Source of the DNA: Azorhizobium sp943371865
GTDB taxonomy: Bacteria > Pseudomonadota > Alphaproteobacteria > Rhizobiales > Xanthobacteraceae
Length of the DNA stretch: 64,000 nucleotides
Direction: 5' to 3'
Assembly (NCBI RefSeq): GCF_943371865.1
Contig: NZ_CALRWL010000025.1
Coordinates: 1-64,000 of the forward strand
The translations under genes were made by a program, and so were the position numbers. The notes below the pieces were generated by a model. It made no database searches. It was given only the letters and a program-made list of their open reading frames with translations, and was not told the origin of the DNA. Positions 1-8,830 of the stretch are shown piece by piece. Within the stretch, counting starts at the first letter, position 1, and every line of letters starts with the position of its first letter.

Positions 1-104
1 CCCTCCCGGCGCCCATTGGAGAGATAGTGACGGCAGACGGCTTCGGCCCGATCAGCGAGCCTGTGCGACAGATCGTGAGCAATCCCGGACATGGCGAGCT
101 TTTC

Positions 105-138
105 AAAAACAAAGGCCCGCCGACAGAGCCGGCGGGCC
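105..138 (-). terminator. Rho-independent terminator of the ParB-like gene
   Basis: A perfect 9-bp stem (GGCCCGCCG at 114-122 with CGGCGGGCC at 130-138) with a 7-nt loop lies just past the stop of the minus-strand ParB-like gene. Read on the minus strand, the stem is followed by a T-rich run (plus-strand aaaaacaaa, 105-113). This is a textbook intrinsic terminator in the right orientation. Confidence 0.85.
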
Positions 139-161
139 GAGGTTCAGGATCGTGTTGAGGG

Positions 162-2225
162 TTACTCCGCCGCCACAGCAGGGGGGATGTCCGTGGCGTC
201 CTCAGTATCCTCAGGGCTTTCGTCTTCGCCCATGGCCGTTGTGCCGTCCTGCGCCGCCGTTTCTTCGCCTGCCGCCGGTTCGGCTCCGCGCAGCGTTTCG
301 GGCAGCCAGCCGGTATCGGCCAGCAGTGCTTCCGCCTCGCGGGCCATGTCGCCCTTCTTCAAATGCGCGATGCGCTCTGCCGCGCGCGGCCCCTTCGCCT
401 CGCTCACCGCCAGCAGAATGCGGGCCTTGGTGACCCGGCCGAGGAAATTGTCCACGGTCGGTCTCCACCCGACGGCTGCCATGTCGAGGTCGACGGCACG
501 AGCGAGCTGATCGGCATGTTTGAGCGCGCGCGGGCGTCGGTTCCAGGCCTCGTGAACGGCGTTCACCGACAGGCTCACCACATGGGCGAACAGGCCGGAG
601 CGGCTGTCGCTGTCCCATTCTCCCAGAGTGTCCCAGAGATCAGACGATTCTTTTGGCAGGACCTTGGCCCATCCCTCATGCCGGGCGTGGATCGCTGCGG
701 CCGAGGCGCTGTCGTTCAGCCCCGGCGCCTGCGCGCTGAACGCCACGCTCTTCAGGTCGAGTTCGAGGCAGCTATCCGAGCCGTAGCGATAGAAGCTCTT
801 CAGCGTCAGAGCATGCAGGGCCGCGAGGAAGGCGACATCGGGCCGCTCGCCCAACGCCTGGCGCAGTCCGAGCGTGCGGTGCGAGGTCAGCTCGGTCATC
901 AGCCGGTCCGAGAGCGCAGACAGCCCTTCATCCTCCTCGGGCTCGGGCATCGGCGCATCTGCCATGACGGCCTCGCCGGTACGCATGGCCGCAACCGCGC
1001 CGACGTGCGGGCCGGCGTCTTCCGTGACGACTTCAAGCTCGACCGGTAGTTCGTCCTCCGGCCGCACATAGCCGCGCTCAATGCGCACCGCACCATCATG
1101 GGCGATGCTGACGAAGGCGCCCGCGCGCGCCACCTCCTGCGGATCGAAGGTGATCGGACGCGCCTCGAAGGCCTCGATCGCCGTCTCGATCTCGCCGAGC
1201 CGGGCGTCCACCTCATCCGGCAGTTCATCCGCATCGGCGTATTCCGTTGACAGTCGGTCATATTCCGCCTGGAGGGCGTCGCGGCCGGCTTCCTCTTCGG
1301 CGGTGAGCGGGATGATCTCGCCGCGCAACTGGCGCAGGCCGTAGGTGTGGCCATAGGCGAAGTCGGGCGCCGTCTCGACCCATTTCCAGCCCTCGGCGGC
1401 GGCAGCGTCCGCCTCGGCCTTGAGCTTCTCGGCCACCAGCCGGTCGACGACCGCGACATCCTGCAGCCAGCCGCCATCATCACTCTGAAACAGGTCGCGC
1501 AGGATGATGCCGCCGGCTTCGACATAGGCCTCGAGGCCGATGAATTGAGCCCGCTTGTCACAGGCGCGGACAGCACCCTCGGTCAGCATGCGGCGGATGG
1601 CATAGGGCTGCTTGTCATAGGAGGTCTTCAGCCGCTCGAAGATCTGTTCCTGGCGCGCATGGTCGCCGGAGACGGTGAAGGCCATGAGCTGGTCGAGCGT
1701 CATGCCGTCCTCGGCATAGACCTCCAGCAGCACCGGCGAGACCGACGCAAGCTTCAGGCGCTGCTTGACGACGCCAACGGAGACGAAGAAGGCGGCGGCG
1801 ATCTCCTCCTCGGACTGACCCTTCTCACGGAGCGCCAGAAAAGCGCGGAACTGGTCGAGCGGATGCAGCGGCGCGCGCTGGACGTTCTCGGCGAGCGAAT
1901 CCTCCTCGGCAATACCACCCTCCCGGATGACGCAGGGCACCGGCGCGGTCCTGGCGAGGCGCTTCTGCTTCACCAGCAATTCCAGCGCCCGATAGCGCCG
2001 CCCGCCGGCCGGGATCTCGAACATGCCGGTCTCGATACCGGCGTCGTCGACGACAGGCCGGACGCTGAGGCCTTGCAGCAGGCCACGGCGGGCGATGTCC
2101 TCCGCCAATTCCTCGATTGAGACCCCGGCCTTGATGCGCCGGACGTTCGACTGGCTGAGCAGGAGCTTGTTGAAGGGGATGTCACGCGAGGGCGAAAGCG
2201 TGATCTTCTGAACATTGGTCGCCAT
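162..2225 (-). CDS. ParB/RepB-like partition or regulatory protein (plasmid/ICE type)
   Basis: Encodes 687 aa with an N-terminal ParB/Srx-fold domain. The motif AGGRRYRALELL (about residues 73-84) matches ParB box II (GxRRxRA), and AENVQRAPLHPLDQF (about 113-126) matches the NVQR motif; a helix-turn-helix region follows (about 135-165). The long acidic C-terminal part is typical of the ParB-like proteins of alphaproteobacterial plasmids and integrative elements, which are much longer than chromosomal ParB (about 300 aa). The ATG at 2225 is preferred over the GTG nine bases upstream because GGAGG lies 8 nt before it. No ParA is adjacent, so a role in stability or regulation of the element is inferred rather than classical segregation. 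The gene has its own leader hairpin (2241-2283) and terminator. Confidence 0.85.
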   Translation of the reverse strand: MATNVQKITLSPSRDIPFNKLLLSQSNVRRIKAGVSIEELAEDIARRGLLQGLSVRPVVDDAGIETGMFEIPAGGRRYRALELLVKQKRLARTAPVPCVIREGGIAEEDSLAENVQRAPLHPLDQFRAFLALREKGQSEEEIAAAFFVSVGVVKQRLKLASVSPVLLEVYAEDGMTLDQLMAFTVSGDHARQEQIFERLKTSYDKQPYAIRRMLTEGAVRACDKRAQFIGLEAYVEAGGIILRDLFQSDDGGWLQDVAVVDRLVAEKLKAEADAAAAEGWKWVETAPDFAYGHTYGLRQLRGEIIPLTAEEEAGRDALQAEYDRLSTEYADADELPDEVDARLGEIETAIEAFEARPITFDPQEVARAGAFVSIAHDGAVRIERGYVRPEDELPVELEVVTEDAGPHVGAVAAMRTGEAVMADAPMPEPEEDEGLSALSDRLMTELTSHRTLGLRQALGERPDVAFLAALHALTLKSFYRYGSDSCLELDLKSVAFSAQAPGLNDSASAAAIHARHEGWAKVLPKESSDLWDTLGEWDSDSRSGLFAHVVSLSVNAVHEAWNRRPRALKHADQLARAVDLDMAAVGWRPTVDNFLGRVTKARILLAVSEAKGPRAAERIAHLKKGDMAREAEALLADTGWLPETLRGAEPAAGEETAAQDGTTAMGEDESPEDTEDATDIPPAVAAE

Positions 2226-2240
2226 GGAAGGCACCTCCGC

Positions 2241-2283
2241 GACGGGCGGCCGGGAGCCTCTCTCTCGGCCTCCAACCCGTCAC
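2241..2283 (-). promoter_or_regulatory. Leader hairpin, copy A, upstream of the ParB-like gene
   Basis: On the minus strand GACGGG pairs with CCCGTC at the base, with an inner GGCCG/CGGCC stem and a purine-rich AGAGG loop. The hairpin ends a few bases before the Shine-Dalgarno GGAGG of the ParB-like gene. A near-identical element (copy B, 3602-3644) sits in the same position before the next gene, and a TCACTCT block lies at the same distance (26 nt from the cccgtcac end) in both. The function is unknown; a cis-acting RNA or protein-binding leader is inferred. Confidence 0.6.
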
Positions 2284-2348
2284 GAAGCGCAGCGCCGCCC
2301 TTTCACTCTGGAGGGCGACGCCGCAGAACCGCAGATCTGCAAAAGCGC

Positions 2349-2384
2349 AAAGCCGGAGACACGAATGTCCGCATCTCCGGCTTT
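2349..2384 (-). terminator. Terminator hairpin of the DUF932 gene
   Basis: Perfect 11-bp inverted repeat (AAAGCCGGAGA at 2349-2359, TCTCCGGCTTT at 2374-2384) beginning 8 bases past the stop of the minus-strand DUF932 gene. On the minus strand it is followed by gcgcttttgc, a short T tract, so termination is likely but less textbook than the 105-138 element. Confidence 0.65.
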
Positions 2385-2391
2385 CCGGAAG

Positions 2392-3585
2392 TCAGGCGGC
2401 CCGATCGAGCAGCTTCTTGGCCCGGCCCTCGAGGTCGAGCCGCGCATCCTGGTGGGGCTTGTCGCGCGCGACGGCGGTGATGCCCTGCACGAAGTCGAAG
2501 ATGCTCTCGGGCTTGCGCCCTTCCTCGGCCAGCACCGTGTCGATGATCTTAGCCGTCTCCGCCTTGGAGAAGCCCCGGTTGCGCAGGAAGTCGCTGCGGT
2601 CCTCGTCGGTACGCGCGACGATCTTCTCGCGTGCCGCCTTGATGCCGTTGACGAAGGGCATCGGCGAGGAATTGGCGAAGCGGGTGAGTGCCGGCGCTGC
2701 CTCGTGCGCGAATCGGGAGGCGGCGTATTTTGAGTGGCGGATGGTGATCTCCTGGAAGTCCTCGACGCCCCAGAGATTACGGTTCTGGCACACGGCACGA
2801 AGATAGAAACTCGCGATGCCGAGCGTCTTGGCCCCCACCTCCGAATTCCAGCAGTAGAAGCCCCGGAAATAGAGGTCCGGCGAGCCGTCGGACAGCCGCC
2901 CGGCCTCAATCGGGTTCAGATCGTCGACCAGGAACAGGAACACGTCGCGGTCGGAGGCGTAGAGCGTCGTCGTATCCTTGGTGATGTCGACACGCGGATT
3001 GTAGACGCCCGTCGACCAGTCAAGCACGCCCGGCACCTTCCAGCGCGTGTCGCCGGTGCCGTTGCCAGCAATGCGCTGCACCGCCTCGACCAGTTCGTGA
3101 TCATAGATGCGGCCATAGTCCGGGCCGGTGACAGCGCGCAACTCGACGCGGCCATTGGCAGATTCGAACGTCTTGATCTGCTCGGCGCGGTGCGCGGTCA
3201 GGCCATATTGCAGATTGATGCCGGCAAGTGCAGCAGGCAACTGACGTAGATACGCGGCCGGCGCCCCGATTTGGGCCGCGAGCTGGCCGAAGGACCAATG
3301 GTTCGGCTCGACGGGCGCATCCGCCCCGGGCAGCACCAGCGCCAGCCGTTCGGCATTGGAGCGGCTCGCCTCCACATGGATGCGGGCCGTCTCCACCAGG
3401 CGCGACCGGCTGTGATCGGCCCGGCCCCGCACCATCGCGGCCAGCTCGCCGAGTGACAGGAACCGTTCGTCATCCGGCCGGGAAAACCACTCCGACGACA
3501 CGCGGCCGACCCGCTCGCCGCGCGTGACATCCACCTTGTAGCCGCCACTGACGTCGCGACCGACATCCAGAACCTGCATGTTCAT
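2392..3585 (-). CDS. DUF932 domain protein (phage/plasmid-like)
   Basis: Encodes 397 aa resembling the DUF932 / phage-plasmid-like protein family, which is common on conjugative plasmids and ICEs of Alphaproteobacteria and has no assigned biochemical role. Family-like features include the segment from about 180 to 280 with GVYNPRVDITKDTT, a run of aromatic residues and YFRGFYCWNSEVG. The ATG at 3585 has GGAGG 9 nt upstream; a GTG nine bases earlier is less likely. The gene is co-oriented with the ParB-like gene but has its own leader hairpin and terminator, so the two look like separately controlled single-gene units rather than an operon. Confidence 0.8.
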   Translation of the reverse strand: MNMQVLDVGRDVSGGYKVDVTRGERVGRVSSEWFSRPDDERFLSLGELAAMVRGRADHSRSRLVETARIHVEASRSNAERLALVLPGADAPVEPNHWSFGQLAAQIGAPAAYLRQLPAALAGINLQYGLTAHRAEQIKTFESANGRVELRAVTGPDYGRIYDHELVEAVQRIAGNGTGDTRWKVPGVLDWSTGVYNPRVDITKDTTTLYASDRDVFLFLVDDLNPIEAGRLSDGSPDLYFRGFYCWNSEVGAKTLGIASFYLRAVCQNRNLWGVEDFQEITIRHSKYAASRFAHEAAPALTRFANSSPMPFVNGIKAAREKIVARTDEDRSDFLRNRGFSKAETAKIIDTVLAEEGRKPESIFDFVQGITAVARDKPHQDARLDLEGRAKKLLDRAA

Positions 3586-3601
3586 GGGGATCACCCTCCA
3601 T

Positions 3602-3644
3602 GACGGGCGCCGGAAGCCTCTCTCCCGGCCCTCAACCCGTCACG
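3602..3644 (-). promoter_or_regulatory. Leader hairpin, copy B, upstream of the DUF932 gene
   Basis: Second copy of the element at 2241-2283. On the minus strand GACGGG..CCCGTC closes the base and GCCGGGAG pairs with CTTCCGGC (one G-U pair) around an AGAGG loop. Base changes relative to copy A keep most of the inner stem, which hints at selection on structure. It lies immediately before the GGAGG of the DUF932 gene. Confidence 0.6.
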
Positions 3645-4626
3645 GAAATCCCAACCGGCCTCTCACTCTTATCGGCACGGTGAGGTACCTAGAGATGCGT
3701 TACGTCGAGCGGAGCCTTACCTTCGGCCGCAACCTGAGGCTCATGTCTGATCCCCGCCTCCTCGAGACGGCACTCCGCGCACAACTCCACCTTTACGCAC
3801 AATGGCCTCGCTGAGGCGTTCTGTCGTCATGAGAAATTCGCCCTTCGCCAGGTCTTTGGGCTGGGGCGGCCGTGCCTTCTCTAGCGCACGTCTCATTCGG
3901 CCACGAGCTGCTGGCAACAGGCCCCGATCGTACCGCTGCAGTATTGGGCACCGGCCCCCATCTCTTGACGGGGCTTGGATCGCCGAAATGGCAACGAGCG
4001 TCATCAGGGCGAAAAAACCATGCCATCGGTCATCCGCGCGGCGATAAGCGGCATGATCTCGTAGCGAGCGTCTTTGCTCCAGGATCGAAATCAGGCCCGC
4101 GATGGTGATGGCGACCACCGGCATCATAATGGGTTGCACGCGTTCGATGGCATCTTCAATGATCGCGTGGTGGAGATCGGCGAGCGTCAAGCTACGGCCC
4201 GTTGCCGTGATCTTCGTGCCGGCTTCGCTCCAGACGTGGTGGAGGACGATCAGACACGCCGGTTTCCGCTGTCACACCACGTTACTACATCGGCACCTTG
4301 CAGTGAGGCGACGGGAGGGTGGAAATGCTTCAATCTTCAAGACTGAATCATCATATAATATTTTTCACAATGTATTGATCGATGGATGTCGCCGCTTACA
4401 TCTTTTCAGCAAAAGCGACAGCAAGGAAAAAATTTCACGTTGAAGTTACGTGGAGCGTTGCTCGCCATCCTGAGCCATATAACGCCTTCGCATTCGCAAG
4501 CAGGCGTTCCATAACGGAAGCCTCGCGGGGAATTGGTATGACTGCCGACACCAACTCCGGAGGTTTTCATGTGGCGCCAGATTGGTCCTTGCCATTGGCG
4601 GAGTCACTGGTATCTTGCAACGTGAT
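3643..4626. other. Gene-poor stretch containing the CusA remnant
   Basis: Apart from the RND-pump remnant (3960-4280) no convincing gene was found here. The part from about 4320 to 4460 is AT-rich compared with its surroundings and may hold the promoter of the downstream metal-resistance genes, but no clear -35/-10 pair could be assigned. Confidence 0.5.
3960..4280 (-). pseudogene. Remnant of a CusA/CzcA heavy-metal RND efflux pump
   Basis: Minus-strand translation gives, in three frames in succession, pieces of the conserved C-terminal region of CusA-type pumps: AETGV near 4260-4276, then SLTLADLHHAIIEDAIERVQP and MMPVVAITIAGLISIL (about 4060-4200), then EIMPLIAARMTDGMVFSP (about 3995-4050) and LMTLVAISAI. 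Family members read through AAE.GV, LTLADLHEAIIEGAVQRVRPKMM and IAAPMIGGMV in one frame. Several frameshifts and the absence of the rest of the roughly 1,040-residue pump show a decayed fragment. Its place beside the copper operon suggests a lost CusCBA-type pump. Confidence 0.7.
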
Positions 4627-5040
4627 ATGATGCATCCGCTCCGCTCATTCGTGATTCTTCTGACCGTGCTCGCCTTTTCGGTGACAAGCACGGGTTGGGG
4701 CATTGCGAGCGGATTGATGGTGTCTAGCGGCGGGAAAGGGCACAACGCGCCGATCGCCGCCAGTTATTCTAGCGAATCGCATGAGCACGGCGACAGCGAC
4801 CTGGGCCAGAATTTGGCTTGTTTGAATGCGAACGGCCAAGCCTGCGCTGATAAGCATAACCACAGCGACACATCGAGTTCCTGCTGCGCTATGGCGTGCC
4901 ACACGGCAATCCCGGCGAGTGCATACGATATGGTCGTTATCGCCTCCGAGCGGGCCATAGATCATCCGTCGTTCGAGTCGGGTGTAAAGGGATCATCCGC
5001 GACGCGCCTCGAGCGGCCGCCGAGATCCGCCGACGTTTGA
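4627..5040 (+). CDS. Cys/His-rich exported protein of unknown function, copper-region
   Basis: About 137 aa with an N-terminal hydrophobic segment (MMHPLRSFVILLTVLAFSV) acting as signal peptide or anchor. A His/Cys-rich middle follows: HEHGDSD, then ACLNANGQACADKHNHSDTS, then SCCAMACH. The C-x7-C...NH...C-C/S-AM-A/S-C arrangement recurs in the protein at 10825-11190, so the two are paralogs. Metal binding in the periplasm is inferred from the ligand-rich motif and the copper-gene neighbours. The start is uncertain: paired ATGs at 4627/4630 precede the signal sequence but lack a strong Shine-Dalgarno site. I do not recognise a named family. Confidence 0.6.
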   Translation: MMHPLRSFVILLTVLAFSVTSTGWGIASGLMVSSGGKGHNAPIAASYSSESHEHGDSDLGQNLACLNANGQACADKHNHSDTSSSCCAMACHTAIPASAYDMVVIASERAIDHPSFESGVKGSSATRLERPPRSADV

Positions 5041-5218
5041 TCGTCGGCCGCCTCCCCTCACGACCTCTTTTCGCTGACGGACTCCATCCGTCTCCGTTTC
5101 CGTCCTTGGGTTTCTGCCGACGACTTTCGCTGCTGCGTCTCCGCAGCCGCTGAAGATCGCTGTTCGATACCGTGCGGCCATGCCGCTCGGACCGACTGGG
5201 CCGATTCCGAGGATCTCC

Positions 5219-5437
5219 ATGAAACCTGTCTTGCTGACGGCCTTCGCCGTCATCCTATCCGCATGCTCCGGACCACCCGCAATCGAAGCAGGTCCCAGCC
5301 CGTCCGATGCGAGTTCGAGCGTGAAGCCGTTGCGCTACGCGCCCGTCACCGCGGGAACGGTCGACTACCGTCCAGTCGATCCGAAGCCCTGGATCGAGCG
5401 CAATGAACGTGTCGCTCCCAAAGCAGGGGGCGAATGA
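5219..5437 (+). CDS. Small lipoprotein, first gene of the copper operon
   Basis: A 72-aa protein with a lipoprotein signal, MKPVLLTAFAVILSACSG; the lipobox is LSAC with the lipidated Cys at about residue 15. The rest is Pro/Ser-rich without a recognisable domain. GAGGA lies just before the ATG at 5219. The stop overlaps the start of the outer-membrane factor gene (ATGA), indicating translational coupling and a shared role at the cell envelope. Function unknown. Confidence 0.7.
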   Translation: MKPVLLTAFAVILSACSGPPAIEAGPSPSDASSSVKPLRYAPVTAGTVDYRPVDPKPWIERNERVAPKAGGE

Positions 5438-6903
5438 TGTGGCTCACAATCGATAGCCAGTCGAGGCCTCTTCCTGCCCTGCCTTGGAGACGGCTCATCG
5501 CGAGCGGCGCCGTCGCCGCGTTGCTAAGCGGCTGCGCAACATTCACGCCGGATGGTGGCATGAAACCGGTGTCGGCTGAGGTCTCTGCCGCGATCGGCAA
5601 GGACACCTTGAAGATCGCATCATCGGCCGAGGCTTCCGCAGTCCAAAGCCGTGTGAAGGCGCTCTTGACCAAGCCCTTGACCGCAGATGGTGCCGTCCAA
5701 CTCGCCCTCATCAATAATCGGGGCCTTCAGGCCGAGTACAATGCGCTCGGCATTTCCGAGGCTGCCTTCGTCGAGGCTAGCTTGCCACCGAACCCGGTCA
5801 TTGGGGTCGAACGGCTCTCCGCCAGCGGTTCGCTCGAGATCGAACGTCGGGTCATCGCCAACATCCTGGCGCTCCTGACGCTGCCGGCGCGCAGCGAGAT
5901 CGCCAGGACGCAGTTTGAGGCGGCCCGACAGAGGGCGATCGAGGCAACCTTCCGCACCGCTGCGGAGACGCGCCGAGCTTATTACCGTGCCGTTGCGTCA
6001 CGTCAGACGGCGTCGTTCCTGGAGCAGGCGCGGGTTTCAGCGGATGCCGCCGCCGACCTCACGCGCAAGCTTGGGGAAACCGGCGCCGCAAAGAAGCTCG
6101 ATCAAGCGCGCGCAAGTGCTTTCTACGCCGAGGTGTCGAACGAGCTTGCCCAGGCTCGATTGAATGTCGGTACGGATCGCGAGGCACTGACCCGCATGCT
6201 GGGCCTGTGGGGCGAGAACCTCGACTACAAGCTGCCCGGACAACTCCCCGGAATGCCCCGAATCCAGACGGCACAGCAGGTCGAAGTCGATGCAATTCGA
6301 AAGCGCGTCGATCTAATCACGGCGCGCCTGGAGCTCGACGTGACGGCGAAGACCCTCGGGCTGACCGAGGCGACACGGTTCATATCCATGCTCAATGGTG
6401 GCTGGCGTGGAAACTACGAGCGATCAACTGCAGACGGCGTGCAGGAGAGCTCGGCTCCGCGCGGCTTCGAGCTCGAAATTCAGATCCCGATTTTCGACGG
6501 CGGCGAAGTCAACATGCGCCGATCGCGGGAGATTTATATGCAGGCGGTCAACCGCCTGATGGAGAAAGCAGTGAACGTGCGTTCAGAAGCGCGCGCGGCC
6601 TATCTCACCTATCGCGGCAGCTACGACATTGCCCGCCAGTATCAGAACAGCATTCTGCCGCTGCGCCAGACGATCAACGAGCAAGCCCTGCTCGAATACA
6701 ACGGCATGCTGATCGACGTCTTCGAGCTTCTGACAACGGCGCGTGAAAGCATTGCCACCAACATCGCCGCGATCGTCGCCAAGCGGAACTTCTTCATCGC
6801 CACCGTGGACTTTGAGACCGCGATCATCGGCGGAGGCAGCGCAGCCGGTTCGTCCGGCGAGGGCCCTGCCAAGGCTGTGGCCGCCCAAGGCGGCGGGGAC
6901 TGA
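5434..6903 (+). CDS. TolC-family outer-membrane efflux lipoprotein
   Basis: Encodes 489 aa of the TolC/OMF family, the outer-membrane channel of tripartite efflux systems. There is a lipobox LLSGC (Cys about 34) after an unusually long N-region. The duplicated OMF repeat is visible: LTADGAVQLALINNRGLQAEYNAL begins repeat one, and a second beta-hairpin segment (FELEIQIPIFDGGEVNMRRS, about 350-369) begins repeat two. The gene overlaps the small lipoprotein gene by 4 nt and is followed at 21 nt by the multicopper oxidase. No intact RND pump or membrane-fusion protein is nearby, only the CusA remnant at about 4 kb, so either it works with a pump elsewhere or it is orphaned. Confidence 0.88.
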   Translation: MMWLTIDSQSRPLPALPWRRLIASGAVAALLSGCATFTPDGGMKPVSAEVSAAIGKDTLKIASSAEASAVQSRVKALLTKPLTADGAVQLALINNRGLQAEYNALGISEAAFVEASLPPNPVIGVERLSASGSLEIERRVIANILALLTLPARSEIARTQFEAARQRAIEATFRTAAETRRAYYRAVASRQTASFLEQARVSADAAADLTRKLGETGAAKKLDQARASAFYAEVSNELAQARLNVGTDREALTRMLGLWGENLDYKLPGQLPGMPRIQTAQQVEVDAIRKRVDLITARLELDVTAKTLGLTEATRFISMLNGGWRGNYERSTADGVQESSAPRGFELEIQIPIFDGGEVNMRRSREIYMQAVNRLMEKAVNVRSEARAAYLTYRGSYDIARQYQNSILPLRQTINEQALLEYNGMLIDVFELLTTARESIATNIAAIVAKRNFFIATVDFETAIIGGGSAAGSSGEGPAKAVAAQGGGD

Positions 6904-6923
6904 CCGGAACTGGGAGAACACCC

Positions 6924-8321
6924 ATGACAATCTCACGTCGAAATTTCCTCGGTACCTCCGGTGGCATGGCGCTGATCAGCGCAAGCGCGGTGTCAGGCCG
7001 TGCCCAGGCGGCCGCCATCCCCGAAGCTGCCACCATGAAAGAAGCGGTCATGCAGCCGCCGCTCGTTCCGACGAGCGGGCCGGACTACCAGCCCGTCGTC
7101 ACGCTCAATGGCTGGACGCTGCCCTGGCGCATGAACGGCGACTGGAAGGAGTTCCATCTCGTCGCCGAACCGGTCGTTCGCGAGTTCTCGCCCGGCATGG
7201 TCGGCCATCTGTGGGGCTACAACGGCCAATCACCCGGACCGACCATTGAGGCGGTCGAGGGTGACAAGGTCCGTATCTTCGTCACCAACAAGCTACCGGA
7301 ACACACCACTGTCCATTGGCACGGGCAACTGCTGCCCTGCGGGATGGACGGGGTCGGAGGGCTAACCCAACCGCACATAAAGCCGGGCAAGACCTTCGTC
7401 TACGAATTCCAGCTCCAGAAGAGCGGGACCTTCATGTACCACCCCCATGCCGACGAAATGGTCCAGATGGCCATGGGCATGATGGGCTTCTTCGTGGTGC
7501 ATCCGAAGGATCCGGCCTTCCGCCGCGTCGACCGGGACTTCGTGTTCCTGATGGCGGCCTACGACATCGATCCAGGCACCTATGTGCCAAAGGTCGCCGA
7601 GATGACCAACTTCAATATGTGGACCTGGAACAGCCGTGTCTTCCCCGGCATCGACCACATCGTTGCCGGCAAAGGCGAGAAGGTCCGCATCCGGTTCGGC
7701 AATCTCACCATGACGAACCACCCGATCCACATGCACGGCTACGACTTCAAGGTGTCGTGCACCGACGGCGGCTGGGTGCCGGAGGGCGCTGCCTGGCCGG
7801 AGGTCACCATCGATTGTGCCGTCGGGCAGATGCGCGCCTTCGATTTCGTCGCCGACGCGCCCGGCGATTGGGCGATCCACTGCCACAAGTCACATCACAC
7901 CATGAACGCCATGGGCCACGACGTGGGCAACTTCATCGGCGTCGACAAGAAAGAGTTCGCCAAGAAAGTGCGCAAGCTCGTCCCCGACTACATGCCGATG
8001 GGCACGGCGGGCATGGCGGATATGGGCGAGATGGAGATGCCGCTGCCCGACAACACCCTGCCGATGATGACAGGCTTCGCCCAGTTCGGGGCGGTCGAGA
8101 TGGGCGGCATGTTCTCGGTCGTCAAGGTGCGCGAGGGGCTCGCATCCGGCGACTACAAGGATCCGGGATGGTTCAAGCACCCGGAAGGTACGGTCGCTTT
8201 CGAATGGAAGGGCGAACCGAAAAAAGCCGAACGCGAGCCTCCCGCCGCGTTCGACAGGAGGAAAACCGCCGAGTTCACCGTCGTGAAGCCCGGCAATTCA
8301 TCTCTCCACGGCAATCATTGA
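6924..8321 (+). CDS. copA: Multicopper oxidase, CopA/CueO-type copper resistance
   Basis: Encodes 465 aa with a twin-arginine signal (SRRNFLG near the N terminus), so it is exported folded to the periplasm. All four copper-binding blocks are present: HWHG (about 131-134), HPHADE (about 173-178), HPIHMHG (about 266-272) and HCHKSHH (about 319-325), giving complete type 1, 2 and 3 sites. A Met-rich segment (MGTAGMADMGEMEMPL) follows, as in cuprous oxidases that detoxify Cu(I). It lies in an operon with an OMF, a cupredoxin and a CusF-like protein. The gene symbol is by family resemblance; it is shorter than classical plasmid CopA (about 600 aa). Confidence 0.88.
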   Translation: MTISRRNFLGTSGGMALISASAVSGRAQAAAIPEAATMKEAVMQPPLVPTSGPDYQPVVTLNGWTLPWRMNGDWKEFHLVAEPVVREFSPGMVGHLWGYNGQSPGPTIEAVEGDKVRIFVTNKLPEHTTVHWHGQLLPCGMDGVGGLTQPHIKPGKTFVYEFQLQKSGTFMYHPHADEMVQMAMGMMGFFVVHPKDPAFRRVDRDFVFLMAAYDIDPGTYVPKVAEMTNFNMWTWNSRVFPGIDHIVAGKGEKVRIRFGNLTMTNHPIHMHGYDFKVSCTDGGWVPEGAAWPEVTIDCAVGQMRAFDFVADAPGDWAIHCHKSHHTMNAMGHDVGNFIGVDKKEFAKKVRKLVPDYMPMGTAGMADMGEMEMPLPDNTLPMMTGFAQFGAVEMGGMFSVVKVREGLASGDYKDPGWFKHPEGTVAFEWKGEPKKAEREPPAAFDRRKTAEFTVVKPGNSSLHGNH

Positions 8322-8334
8322 GAAGGATTTCGAT

Positions 8335-8805
8335 ATGCAATCACGATACCTGATCGCCGCGTTTGCGGCCCTCACTCTGTCGACCGCAGCGTTGGCCGAC
8401 GCGGGCCATTCCCACGGGGCCAACCTCGCCTATGGCGAGCCCGGCGATCCCAAGAAACCAGCACGCATCGTCCAGATCACCATGCGCGACTCGGATGGAA
8501 AGATGGTGTTCATCCCCAACCGGATCGACGTTCGCAAGGGCGAGCAGGTCAAGTTCGTTATCCGCAACAATGGTGAACTCGACCACGAGATCGTCATCGG
8601 CACGCTCGACGAAAACCTCAAGCACATGGCCGAGATGATGAAAAACCCTGACATGGAACATGACGATCCCAACGCCAAGCGCCTGGCTCCGAAGCAGACC
8701 GGCGACATCGTCTGGAAATTCACAAATGCCGGTGAGTTCGACTTCTCCTGCCTGATCCCAGGTCACCGGGAAGCAGGAATGTCAGGCACCATCATCGTCA
8801 AGTAA
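8335..8805 (+). CDS. Periplasmic cupredoxin (blue-copper-like)
   Basis: A 156-aa protein with a Sec signal ending near ALADAG and a His-rich start to the mature chain (HSHG). The type 1 copper ligands are readable: His84 (LDHEIVIG), Cys139, His144 and Met149 (FDFSCLIPGHREAGM). It begins 14 nt after the oxidase gene. The likely role is electron transfer or copper delivery in copper tolerance with the multicopper oxidase. Cupredoxins of this length are often seen beside copper oxidases in Proteobacteria. Confidence 0.85.
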   Translation: MQSRYLIAAFAALTLSTAALADAGHSHGANLAYGEPGDPKKPARIVQITMRDSDGKMVFIPNRIDVRKGEQVKFVIRNNGELDHEIVIGTLDENLKHMAEMMKNPDMEHDDPNAKRLAPKQTGDIVWKFTNAGEFDFSCLIPGHREAGMSGTIIVK

Positions 8806-8830
8806 TTGGGCTGAATAAAGGAGAATATAC

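Noticed and set aside
162..3585. Plasmid replication origin next to the ParB-like gene
   Set aside because: No RepA/RepC-like gene, iterons or parS-type repeats were seen in the window; the ParB-like and DUF932 pair is also common on integrative elements.
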